Source: Dromiciops gliroides
Lineage: Eukaryota > Chordata > Mammalia > Microbiotheria > Microbiotheriidae
Length of the DNA: 64,000 bases
Direction of reading: 5' to 3'
Assembly (NCBI RefSeq): GCF_019393635.1
Contig: NC_057861.1
Coordinates: forward strand, 92,300,827-92,364,826
Shown: one piece after another, positions 52,799 to 63,292 of the stretch
Layout: the number at the start of each line of letters is the position of its first letter
How positions within the stretch are numbered: the stretch's first letter is position 1
Position numbers and translations under genes: made by a program
The notes under the pieces: generated by a model
Seen by the model: only the letters and a program-made list of their open reading frames with translations
Database searches by the model: none
What the model was told of the DNA's origin: nothing

Positions 52799-53407
52799 AA
52801 AGGTAAACAGAGGGGGAAAGAAAAAAAGGTTACCCTATTAGGTTAAACTGTTTATATCCCTACACAGGAAAATAATACTCATAACTCTTAAGAACTGTAA
52901 ATGTATTTGGGCAGAGAGAAGGACTTTACATAGAGGGTATAAATATAAATTGTCTTTGATGTGATGATGCAAAAGAATTAAGGGGTTAAAAAGGGAGTCT
53001 ATGGGGAGGAGAGGAAAGGGGAGGTGGAATGGGAGGAATTATATCCTATGAAGAGGTGGAAAAAAAAAACCTATTACACTAAAGGGAAAGAAAGGAGGGG
53101 GGAACATTGTTTCAACCCTATTCTCATTAGATTTGACTCAAAGAGGAAATAACATATACGTTCATTGGGATAAAGAAACTTAACTCATTCTTTAGGGAAG
53201 CAAAAGGGGAAGGGAAAGGGGGGGACTGACAGAAGGGAGGACAAAAGCAAGGGAGAAAAGGGTAAAGAAAAGAGAGGGGGGGTGATAAAAAGGGAGGGCA
53301 GATCAGGAGAGGCAGGGGTAAGAAGTAAAACGTCGGTGAAGAGGAATAGGGTGAAAGAAGGGGGGAAAAGTACAAAGGGGATAAATAGAACGGAGGGGAA
53401 TAGATAG
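52799..53407 (+). other. L1 inter-ORF spacer, purine-rich, ~610 bp
   Basis: Between ORF1 and ORF2 there is no open frame. From 52980 on the plus strand is dominated by G and A (GGGGAGGAGAGGAAAGGGG, GGGGGGGACTGACAG). Human L1 has only about 63 bp here. Such a length raises the question of how ORF2 translation starts. An internal promoter or ribosome entry element is possible but not shown. Confidence 0.8.
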
Positions 53408-56400
53408 TTAGTAATAATAACTGTGAATGTGAATGGGATGAACTCTGCTATAAAACGGAAGCGAATTGCAGAGTGGATTAAAAACCAGAATCCTACGATA
53501 TGCTGTTTACAAGAAACACATCTGAAGCAGAGAGATACACACAGAGTAAAGGTAAAAGGCTGGAGCAGAATATATTATGCCTCAGCTAAAGTAAAAAAGG
53601 CAGGGGTAGCAATCCTTATCTCAGACAAAGTGCAGGCAAAAATAGATCTCATTAAAAGAGATAAGGAAGGAAATTACATCTTACTTAAAGGTACTATAGA
53701 TAATGAAGTAATATCAATATTAAATATGTATGTGCCAAGTGGTATAGCATCTAAGTTCTTAGAGGAGAAGTTAAATGAGTTACAAGAGGAATTAGACAGT
53801 AATACTATACTAGTGGGGGATCTGAATCTCCCCCTCTCAGAATTAGATAAATCTAGCCAAAAAATAAATAAGAAAGAAGTGAAAGAGGTGAATAGATTAC
53901 TAGAAAAGTTAGACATGATAGATGTCTGGAGAAAATTGAATGGGGATAGAAAGGAATATACCTTTTTCTCAGCAGTACATGGCACATTTTCAAAAATTGA
54001 CCATGTATTAGGGCACAAAAACATCATAGTCAAATGTAGAAAGGCAGAAATAGTAAATGCATCCTTCTCAGATCATGATGCAATAAAAATTACATGTAAG
54101 AAAGAGCCAGGGAAAAGTAGAATGAAAATCAATCAGAAACTAAATAATTTCATTCTAAAGAATGAATGGGCCAAACAAGAAATAATAGAAACAATCAATA
54201 ACTTTATCCAAGAGAATGACAATAATGAGACAACATACCAAAAATCTATGGGATGCAGCCAAAGCAGTGCTTAGGGGAAAATTTATAGCTCTAAATGCTT
54301 ACATGAATAAAAAAGAGAAAGAGGAGTTTAATGAATTGGGCATGCAACTTAAAAAGCTAGAAAAAGAACAAAGTAGAAATCCCCAATTATACACTAAATT
54401 AGAGATCCTGAAAATTAAAGGAGAAATTAATAAGATTGAAAGCAAAAAAAAAGGCTATAGAATTAATCAATAAAACTAAGAGCTGGTTTTATGAAAAAAC
54501 CAATAAAATAGATAAAATATTGGTTAATTTGATTAAAAAAAGAAAGAAGAAAACCAAATTACCAGTATCAAAAATGAAAAGGGTGATGTTACCACCAATG
54601 AAGTGGAAATTAAGTCAATAATTAGGAATTATTTTGCCCAACTGTATGCCAATAAATTTGACAATCTAAATGAAATGGATGAATATTTACAAAAATACAA
54701 ACTGCCCAGGTTAACTGAAGAGAAAATAAAATCCTTAAATAAACCCATATTAGAAAAAGAAATTGAACAAGCTATTAATGAACTCCCTAAGAAAAAATCC
54801 CCAGGGCCAGATGGGTTTACAGGTGAATTTTACCAAACATTTAAAGAACAATTAATTCCAATATTATACAAATTATTTGGAAAAATAGGTGAAGAAGGAG
54901 TTCTACCAAATTAGTTTTATGACACAAATATGGTGGTGATACCAAAACCAGGCAAAGCAAAAACAGAGAAAGAAAATTATAGACCAATCTCCCTAATGAA
55001 TATTGATGCTAAAATCTTAAATAAGATATTAGCAAGGAGATTACAGCAAGTGATCACCAGGATAATACACTATGACCAGGTGGGATTTATACCAGGAATG
55101 CAGGGCTGGTTCAACATTAGGAAAACTATTAACATAATCAACCACATCAATAAGAAAACCAACCAAAATCATATGATTATCTCAATAGATGCAGAGAAAG
55201 CTTTTGACAAAGTACAACACCCACTCCTAATAAAAACACTAGAGAGTTTAGGAATAGGTGGAACTTTCCTTAGAATAATAAACAGTATCTACCTAAAGCC
55301 ATCAGCAAGTATTATATGCAATGGAGATAAATTAGAGGCCTTCCCAATAAGATCAGGGGTGAAACAGGGATGTCCATTATCACCCTTATTATTTAATATT
55401 GTCCTAGAAATGTTAGCTTTAGCAATCAGAGAAGAGAAAGGAATTAAAGGAATTAGAATAGGCAAGGAGGAAACAAAACTATCACTCTTTGCAGATGATA
55501 TGATGGTATACTTAAGGAATCCTCGAGAATCAAGTCAAAAATTACTTGAAACAATTAACAACTTTAGCAAAGTAGCAGGATATAAAATAAATCCACATAA
55601 ATCATCAGCATTTCTATACATGATCAACAGTCCAGCAGCAAGAGATAGAGAAATTCCATTTAAAGTAACGGTAGATAATATAAAATACTTGGGAGTCTAC
55701 TTGCCAAGACAAACCCAGGAACTCTATGAACACAACTACCAAACACTCTTCACACAAATCAAATCAGATCTAAATCATTGGAAAGATATCAATTGCTCAT
55801 GGATAGGCAGAGCTAATATAGTAAAAATGACAATACTGCCTAAATTAATTTACTTATTCAGTGCCATACCAATCAGACTACCTAAAAATTATTTTATACA
55901 GCTAGAAAAAATAATAACAAAATTCATCTGGAAAAACAAAAAATCAAGAATATCCAGGGAAATAATGAAAAAAAATTCACAGGAAGGTGGGTTAGCGGTA
56001 CCAAACCTGGAGCTTTACTATAAAGCGGCAGTCATCAAAACTATCTGGTACTGGCTAAAAAATAGAGTGGTAGATCAATGGAATAGGCTAGGCTCAGGAA
56101 ATTCAGTAGTAAATGACACTAGTAATGTAGTGTTTGATAAACCCAAAGACTCCAGCTTCTGGGATAGGAACTCAGTATTTGACAAAAACTGCTGGGAAAA
56201 CTGGAAGATAGTATGGCAGAAATTAGGCATAGACCAACATCTTACACCTTATACTAAAATAAGGTCAAAATGGATACATGATTTAGACATAAGAGTTGAT
56301 ACCATAGGTAAATTAGGAGAGAAAGGAATAGTGTACCTATCAGATCTTTGGAAAAGAAAACAGTTTTTGACCAAACAAGAGATAGAGTATATTATAAAGT

Positions 56401-57221
56401 GCAAAATGGATGATTTTGATTATATTAAATTAAAAAATTTTTGTACAAACAGAAGCAATGCATCCAAAATTGGAAGGGAGGCAGAAAGCTGGGAAACAAT
56501 TTTTGAGGCCAGTACTTCTGATAAAGACCTCATCTCTAAAATATATAGGGAATTAAATCAAATTTATAAGAACCCAAGTCATTCCCCAATTGAGAAATGG
56601 TCAAAGGATATGAACAGGCAGTTTTCTGATGAAGAAACCAAAGCTATCTATTCCCATATGAAAAAATGCTGTAAATCTCTAATGATTAGAAAGATGCAAA
56701 TTAAAACAACTCTGAGGTACCACCTGACACCTATCAGATTGGCTAAAATGACAAAAAAGGAAGATAATAAATGTTGGAGAGGCTGTGGGAAAATTGGAAC
56801 ACTAATGCATTGTTGGTGGAGCTGTGAACTGATCCAACCATTCTGGAGAGCAATTTGGAATTATGCCCAAAGGGCGATAAAGGTGTGCATACCCTTTGAC
56901 CCAGCAATTCCACTTTTAGGTCTTTTTCCCAAAGAAATCATGGAAGGGGGAAAGGGACCCACATGTACAAAAATATTTATAGCTGCTCTTTACGTAGTAG
57001 CAAGGAATTGGAAGATGAGGGGGTGCCCATCAATTGGGGAATGGCTGGACAAGTTGTGGTATATGAATACAATGGAATACTATTGTGCTGTAAGAAATGA
57101 TGAGCAGGAGGAGTTCAGAGAAACCTGGAGGGTCTTACGTGAGCTGATGATGAGTGAGATGAGCAGAACCAGAAGAACATTGTACACAGTATCATCAACA
57201 TTGAGTGTTGACCTACTGTGA
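53408..57221 (+). pseudogene. L1 ORF2 (endonuclease/reverse transcriptase), disabled
   Basis: ORF2p nicks target DNA and reverse-transcribes RNA there. The endonuclease (53408-54130) keeps VNVNGMNS, QETHL, GDLNLPL, FSKIDHVLG and SDHD, i.e. the catalytic Asn, Glu, Asp and His set. The RT (about 54930-55900) keeps [36 protein letters not shown] and [10 protein letters not shown] (FADD active site). The Cys-rich end shows C-x3-C-x7-H-x4-C at [18 protein letters not shown]. Breaks: a shift at the A-run near 54240, a shift in the nine-A run near 54442-54450, a compensating shift near 54562-54580, and an in-frame TAG at 54912-54914. The last 763 codons are open. No ATG precedes VNVNG; the frame opens after a TAG at 53405, so the start is unclear. 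Confidence 0.93.
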
Positions 57222-57648
57222 TGGACTATATTCTTCTCACCAATGCAATGGTACAGAAGAGTTCCAGGGAACTCATGATAGAAGAGGATCTCCAAATCCA
57301 AGAAAAAAAAAAAAGAACTGTGGAGTATAGATGCTGATTGAACCATACTATTTCTTTTGTTTTGGGTGCTGTTGGTTTTTTTTCTATTTTGAGGTTTTGC
57401 ATCACTGCTCTGATTTTTTCTCTTGTAACAGGATTAATGCAGAAATAGCATTAATGTTATTATGTGTATATGTATGTATATGTATATAGATATATAGATA
57501 TAACCTATATCAGATTACCTGCTGTCTAGGGGAGGGGGGAGGGAGGGGAGGGAGGGAGAAAAATCTGAAATTGTAAAGCTTGTATAAACAAAAATTGAGA
57601 ACTATCTTTACATGTAATAGAAAAAATAAAATACTTTATATGTAAAAA
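57222..57648 (+). terminator. L1 3' UTR with G-rich tract and poly(A) signal
   Basis: A purine/G tract at 57529-57557 (GGGGAGGGGGGAGGGAGGGG) has at least four G-runs and could form a G-quadruplex, a common feature of L1 3' UTRs. AATAAA lies at 57625-57630, shortly before the A-tail that merges with the TSD. A TATATAGATA-type microsatellite is at 57468-57502. Confidence 0.85.
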
Positions 57649-57664
57649 AAAATCCATCATTTTG

Positions 57665-58070
57665 TTGTGGCTATATATGTTTTTTTTTCATTATAAGCTA
57701 ATGAGGTTTTTGTTTGGTTTGTTGGTTTTGCTTTTTATCACATTGGCAATAGGGAGCCGATGGAGATTCTTCTGTATGGGCATGGCATGATTGGGACCAT
57801 GTTTTAGGAACAGGATCTTCGGCAGTTCTATGGTAGAGATTAGAAGAGAGATGTTGGAAGACAGGAGTTCAATTAGGAATTAATTGTATCAATCTAGGAA
57901 ACAAGTGTTGAAACTATAAATCATAAAGATGAAGATACAACCATATGATCATGTAAGTGGAGTGAGTACAAATGCTAGGAGTCATTGGCAAAATTTGGCA
58001 ATTCCTTGTATGTGGTGCATTGAAAAAGGGAGTAGTCTAGGATGACTCCAAGTTTGCACACCTGATTACA
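57665..58070 (-). mobile_element. L2 LINE fragment, antisense
   Basis: GGCAATAGGGAGCCGATGGAG, GGGCATGGCATGATTGGGACC and GGATGACTCCAAGTTTGC are inverted L2 ORF2 words (compare AGAGAGCCACT at 22588 and GTCACATGATCAGAC at 63940). Confidence 0.65.
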
Positions 58071-58740
58071 TCTAGTCAAATCTCTTTGTCAATAGAATAC
58101 CATGAGGAATGGTTCCCTGAAATCTAAGCAAAATACATCTACATTTTTATACTAATCCACCAGTCTAGAAAAATCTGTTTAAAATCTTTTTTAAGGAAAT
58201 GAGGAAAGTCTTTCATTACCTGTGTAATTCATGGTTCTATTCTATCTTTGATCATCTTTTCTTTTATATAGTTCATATAACAACCCAAACAAATATTCCT
58301 TTCTGTTGAAATAATTTCTTGTTGGGTTTAGGTCATTTTAAACTTTAGGATTACTGATAATTCTCTTATAAACACCTGCCACAGCTTTTATTTTTATTTT
58401 TATTTTTTTATAGCTTTTGTATTCACTGTTACCTATTATCTCCATCTTATGTAGATGTTAAAAAAACAAATCTAAGGAGCTCAATGAGTTCCTTTTGCAT
58501 CCACATTAGTCTCATTATTCAACTTCTCCCTTTCCTTTTTACTTATTCCTCTTCAGATCTTTAGGACTTCAATTTTGAGAGCATGCTTTCCCTTTTAACC
58601 TAAATTCATCTGTAAAAGATTAGACCATTATAGCTCACATATCCTTTCTATGAATGTCTTGAAATCTGTTTTCTCCACTGGGGTACATATTTGACCAGGT
58701 CTGGCTTTCTTTGTTTCTCTACAACAAGTTGCAAGAAAGT
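58071..58740. other. Unrecognised AT-rich DNA
   Basis: CCACCAGTCTAGAAAAATCTG with TTTAAGGAAATGAGG may be an old repeat, but I cannot place it. T-rich run at 58389-58410. Confidence 0.3.
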
Positions 58741-58869
58741 GTATGAGTTCAGTTAGAAAGAAGATTTAGTCTGGTTTGGGGTGTAGTTGGCTAAGCTCAT
58801 CATTAATATGGTGAATTCTGGGAATAGTGGGGATAGCAGGTTGCCTAAATGGGTAATTCTAGCAGGGAA

Positions 58870-59060
58870 ACATATGAAGATCCAGCAACAGATGACGGAT
58901 GAATGGATGAACAAATAAATAAGTGAGTAAAGAGATAAATGAATTAACAAATCAACTAAACAAATATAAAAGGTGGGCAATGGAATGTTGAATACAAAGT
59001 GAGTAGGGTCTAAGAAGACTAGAAAGGATAAAGTATTGCCCATGGTAGAAATTTTCCAGT
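58870..59060 (-). mobile_element. L2-like scrap, antisense
   Basis: ATACAAAGTGAGTAGGGTCTAAGAAGAC is nearly the same as ATACAAAGTGAGTATGGTCTAAGAAGAT at 63799, within a clear antisense L2. A degenerate AATAAATAAG-type array lies at 58910-58965. Confidence 0.5.
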
Positions 59061-59879
59061 GTTCCTGCTTGTGCTGTCCATTACTATCTCCTGCCCTCCC
59101 CATGTTAATTTCCCCCCATTTGTCATGAAAGTGCTACTCTGAGTCCTTGCCCTTATAACTTTGTTGCTATCAGTCATAGCCAGAAGCTCTTATTCTGCTT
59201 TTCTTCAGGTAGGATGCTTTACAGGTAGGCTCAACTCTCTCTCAGAGGTAATAGTCTCTATAAGCATGAAATCCCTGCAGAGTATATCTAGCAATCAAAA
59301 GATACCTACCTTCCATTAAGGAATATATCTCTACCCTCATAGAGAATGTTCTTCTGTGGGACTCCCTAATGCCACTCAATCAAGACTTCCTTTCTTTCCC
59401 TTTTTTGATTCCTCCCTTTTCACTTCAACTATTTTCCTGAGAGTTTTCTTCTTCCTGAGACACCATAGGAGTTATTCTCCCTTCATTGTTTCATATTTTT
59501 TCAATCAGGGTACATTCCACACTCCCCTCTAGTTTCTTCTGCTTCCCCCCTTTTATGTATACTATAGTTCTCCCAGTTATTCACACACACACACAAACAC
59601 TCACCTATAGTCAGTGTTATGACACACATTATATGATGTTTCTGTCTCAGACCTATTCCTGTTCCTTTCACCCTCATCTCCTGGAATACTTTTAGAAAGA
59701 AATGTTTTAATAGTCCCTTTATTGTTATTCTGTTGATTTTGTGTATTTTTAACTCATATAGTTATTTTTCTCTTTCTAGTTCTCAACTACCCCTTTTCCC
59801 CTTGGTAATTTAATTTATTAATTGTTCCTTCCTTGGTTACCCATTTTTTCCTTTTCTTGTGTTTTTATTCTCTGCAACG
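59061..59879. other. Unique T/C-rich DNA, no feature recognised
   Basis: Short CA array at 59582-59596. The small frames here have no recognisable domains. Confidence 0.3.
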
Positions 59880-60059
59880 TTGGCAAAAGAAATAATTTAC
59901 TCACTCCAATATTTTTTGTAGCAGTGCTTTGGAGTTGCTTCCTTTTTAGTAAACATCCATCTTTTTTGTTTGTTTGTTTTTTGCTTTGATTATTAGGCTC
60001 AAGTTTGCAGGGTATGTCAACTTGGAGCCCCTTTCTTCTTTGAAAAAAAAAATTCCCCA

Positions 60060-60196
60060 GGGGCAGCTAGGTGATGTGGTGGATAGAGCACCAGCCCTGG
60101 AATCAGGAGGACCTGAGTTCAAATCTGACACTTACTAGCTGTGTGACCCTGGGCAAGTCACTTAACTCTCATTGCTCTGCCCTGACCCCCCAAAAA
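60060..60196 (+). mobile_element. CORE-SINE, WSINE1-type, sense
   Basis: GGGGCAGCTAGGTGATGTGG, CTGAGTTCAAATC and TGACCCTGGGCAAGTCACTTAAC. The CCGGCCTCAGACACTTG segment is missing between the B box and GACACTTAC. End ATTGCTCTGCCC. Confidence 0.93.
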
Positions 60197-60649
60197 TTAT
60201 CCAGTCTCTTATGCAGTTTTTGATAGGTGCAAAATATTCTTGTGCTATTTGAATTTCCTTTCCCTTATATTTAAAGTTCATTCTCCTGGTTGTTTGCAGA
60301 ATTTTTGTATGTCATTGGAATTGTTAATTTACTACTATGTATCTTGGAGTTTGCAGTGTTTCTCCCCCTACACAAACACCTTCTTCCCCCTCAGGCTATC
60401 TTTGGATTCTTTTGACTTTTTATTTTCAGTGTTCAGAAGTTCTGGATATTAGAGGAGTGTATTTCTTGCATTCTGGTGTTCAAGTTTTTTGACTTGGCAT
60501 GTTCCTCTGGAAGATCTTTGATCCTAAATTGTCTCTGTGCATCCTGTTTTTGTGATCAATATGTTTTGCTTTAATAGAGATTTTGTTTTATTAAGTTTTC
60601 CTTTTCATTTTTCTTCTTCCAGATTGCCCTTCACTTCTGTGAATTTGAC

Positions 60650-60883
60650 AGTTAGGTGGCACAATGGGTAGAGCCCCAGGTCTGGAGTCAGTCAAATCCT
60701 ACCTCAGACACTGACTTGCTGTGTGATCCTGGGCAAGTGACTTACTGCTGTTTACCTCAGTTTCCTCATCTGTAAAATGAGTTAATGAAATAAATGGCAG
60801 ACCATTCCATTATCTTTGCCAAGAAAACTCCAAATGGGATCCCAAAGAGTCTGACAATTACTGAAACAACTGAAGGACAACAA
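60650..60883 (+). mobile_element. RTE-tailed SINE (MAR4-like), sense
   Basis: Head CAGTTAGGTGGCACAATGG, TGTGATCCTGGGCAAGTGAC, CCTCAGTTTCCTCATCTG, GGGATCCCAAAGAGTCTGAC and a GACAACAAC end. It lies within the antisense ORF1 relic. Confidence 0.85.
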
Positions 60884-61330
60884 CGATCTTTGCATTTATA
60901 TTTCCAAACAATTGTTCTCTTCTTTTGGTGGGACTTGCCACCAAGCCTTGAGTTTTTCTATTCTGTTAATGATTTCTTTTGTGTAGGCCATAAATTCTCT
61001 TTTCATGATCATTATTCTCTTAAACCATTTAGAAACATCCTGCTGTTGTTCCATGTTCTCTTGGGAATCTCTAGGATCTTCTGTCTCATAATGTATTGAT
61101 TTATTTTGCTTTACTTTGAAATATTTATTTACAGATTTGTGGACCTGTTTAGATGTCCTGAAGACCATTTTCTCTTCTGATATTGTGTTTCCTATTGGTT
61201 CATCTACTTGCACTCAAGTTTTTTCTAGCTGTTTTCTTTTGTTGCTGAGATGTTTGGGAATTTCAGGGTGTTTCTGTCCTTCTATTTCTCCATCAATCAC
61301 TATCTGACTTCTTCTCCTGTAATGGCAAGT

Positions 61331-61879
61331 ACACCAGGGGTTTGACTGACAGGACATCCCTCAGCCTCCTCTCCTCTTTTACTGAAGGACTAAAAGGTAG
61401 AATACCAAACTCCTCCCAATGCCTTCCTTTATTGAGGGCAGAAACTGATCTCTCAGATCACTTTCTATCTGTTGCCTTGCTTGGTTTCCACTCCTCAGAA
61501 GAAGATACCCTTCAGTGCCCATCCTCACCAGAACTCCCTGCATTCCTGCATCTTTTTGTGTTATCTCACCCTTTAGATTGTAAGCTCCTTGAGATCAGGG
61601 ATGGCCTCTTTTCTTTTTTATTAATTGTATGCCTCCCCCCCTCCCCAGTGCTTAACACAATGCCTGTCATGTTGCAAGCACTTAATAAATGTTTACTGGA
61701 TTGGATCGGTTGGACCTCAAATCCGTCTCAGCCTCTTCCCATCCTGGGGAATTCACTTTTCACCAGCCTCAATCTTTGTCCCAATCTTTGGCTTCAGGTG
61801 GAAGAGAAATGGCCTCATCTGGATGCTAATATTTTTTTCCTCCAGGCCTGACGGAGCTACACAGGGATGCAGATACAGA

Positions 61880-61933
<54 letters not shown>

Positions 61934-62640
61934 TGTGCTGTTCTAGGCTTCTCTGTTCATTAGTTCTCTGGTTGAACATTACTGCTAAACAATACATTCA
62001 TTCACTGACCTTTCCCTCCCCTCTCACCCAAATCAAGAAAGCATGCTTCAGCCTTCTTATGCTACTACCTCACAGGGTAAGTATGTGCAGATTTGAGTTC
62101 TATTTCTAGTTGCCAAATAATAATGGAGAGAGAGCAGGGGCAAAGAAGTGTGCTGGCAGAGACTAATGCAGCAAGGGAATTGCTAAGTGGGTCTCAGAGC
62201 CTAAACCTGTGGGTGTCACTCGGCAGCCCTGCCAGAGCTTGGAGAACAAGGAGAGAGGGAATGGTGAGTGATCACCTTGAGGATTGGGGATTTTGTGTCC
62301 CTGTTTTCAGTTCTTCAGATTGTTATCTCATTAGAATTCTTGGTACCTTAGCCTATGGAGGTGGATAGAATTGCTTTGTATTTGAGTGAAATTCTCATTT
62401 GTAGAAGTTTGAAAGAGCAATGTTGGACAAAATGTCCTCCATATTTGTGTCCAAGTGGCCAAGACTTCTTCACAAGACAACTTAACCAGCATATCAAAAG
62501 GAGTTATGTTTTCTTCACATCGGTCACCTTTGGAGAAAATGCACTTGGTTAGAGGATCTTTTGATATGCACTTAAATTGAGAAGCCACTGAGATTCACAG
62601 AAAAATAAAGTTGGATATCAGAGGCCACCTAATATACAAG
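61331..62640. other. Unique DNA with an L2 3' end and a (CA)n array
   Basis: 61560-61712 (plus) is an L2 3' end: AGATTGTAAGCTCCTTGAG, GTGCTTAACACAATGCCTG and CACTTAATAAATG. 61884-61930 is an AC run of about 23 units. The 169-codon plus-strand frame at 61342-61851 crosses the L2 end and has no domain, so I do not call it a gene. 61940-62640 is unrecognised. Confidence 0.5.
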
Positions 62641-63149
62641 AAAACAATTCTCATTACTATATGGTAACATTATTATTTTTTTAAACCAAAACCATTAACT
62701 TATTTCTTCGCTTATTCACTTGATTTGTCATTAAATGAGTTTGACTCAATAGAAGTGAAATTCACTCACAAAGGACAAATATTTGCTAGTACAGAAGAAA
62801 ATGATATGCCATCTCTGAAGGGTGTTCCCATAGGTATTCCAGACATGTTTTGAGCAATGGTGGACTAATTGGAATAAGTACATAGCTTCCCCAAGGGTTT
62901 ATTATTAAACAAGCCACACACATTTATTTGACATGGTTCTGCCATGTTTTCTAAAAATAACTCTGCTATCACTTAAAGGAAGCATTTTACATAGAGCAAT
63001 GCAGTATGGTGAAGAAGACTTCAAGGCCAGTGTTCTATATACTATATCACTCTTTCTCACTGAAGCTGTTTGCCCATAATTAAAATGGGAAGGATATATG
63101 TTCTTCCTTCCTAAAAGAATTGTTCTGAGTAACAAAGTGCTGTGTACCC
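62641..63149. other. Unique DNA, no feature recognised
   Basis: About 500 bp without repeat landmarks or a credible gene. Confidence 0.3.
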
Positions 63150-63290
63150 ATGAAGCACTCTAAAACTGTGGCTTGTTCCTCAGCCATTTAAGTAGCTGTA
63201 TGACTTTGAGCAAGTTGTTGCTCCTTTTGGGCTCAGTTACTTGATTTGGAAAATGAGTAGAATAATATTGCCGTTGACTTTTGCACATGG
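63150..63290 (+). mobile_element. MIR-type SINE fragment, sense
   Basis: GACTTTGAGCAAGTTGTTGC, GGGCTCAGTTACTTGATTTGG and AAATGAGTAGAATAATATTG are a decayed CORE-SINE body. Confidence 0.5.
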
Positions 63291-63292
63291 GT

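Larger units (their letters stand above)
51060..57648 (+). mobile_element. Full-length L1 retrotransposon with 16 bp TSD
   Basis: A complete non-LTR retrotransposon of about 6.6 kb in the order 5' UTR, ORF1, spacer, ORF2, 3' UTR and A-rich tail. It is flanked by perfect AAAATCCATCATTTTG (51044-51059 and 57649-57664). The intact 5' end, perfect TSD and open ORF1 point to a recent insertion relative to everything else here. ORF2 has four disabling changes, so this copy cannot now retrotranspose on its own. Confidence 0.97.
59880..61330 (-). mobile_element. L1/HAL1-like ORF1 relic, antisense, with two SINEs
   Basis: Minus-strand frame 60896-61213 encodes a charged, helix-prone stretch (WFKRIMIMKREFMAYTKEII) suited to an ORF1 coiled coil. 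Beyond the SINE the complement gives NRMHRDNLGSKIF, comparable with NRLRRDNLRIIGL of the intact ORF1. Only ORF1-like sequence is seen, which fits HAL1 (half-L1) or an old L1 family. Split by SINEs at 60060 and 60650. Confidence 0.5.

Noticed and set aside
54930-57221. Separate 763-codon gene
   Set aside because: It is the part of L1 ORF2 after an internal TAG, in the same frame as the preceding segment. RT motifs show it is L1.
51060-57648. A currently active L1
   Set aside because: ORF2 has three frameshifts and a stop. Unless the A-run shifts are sequencing errors and the TAG is also wrong, it is inactive.
61342-61851. 169-codon plus-strand ORF
   Set aside because: It runs across an L2 3' end, has no recognisable domain, and overlaps another frame. 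A chance frame.
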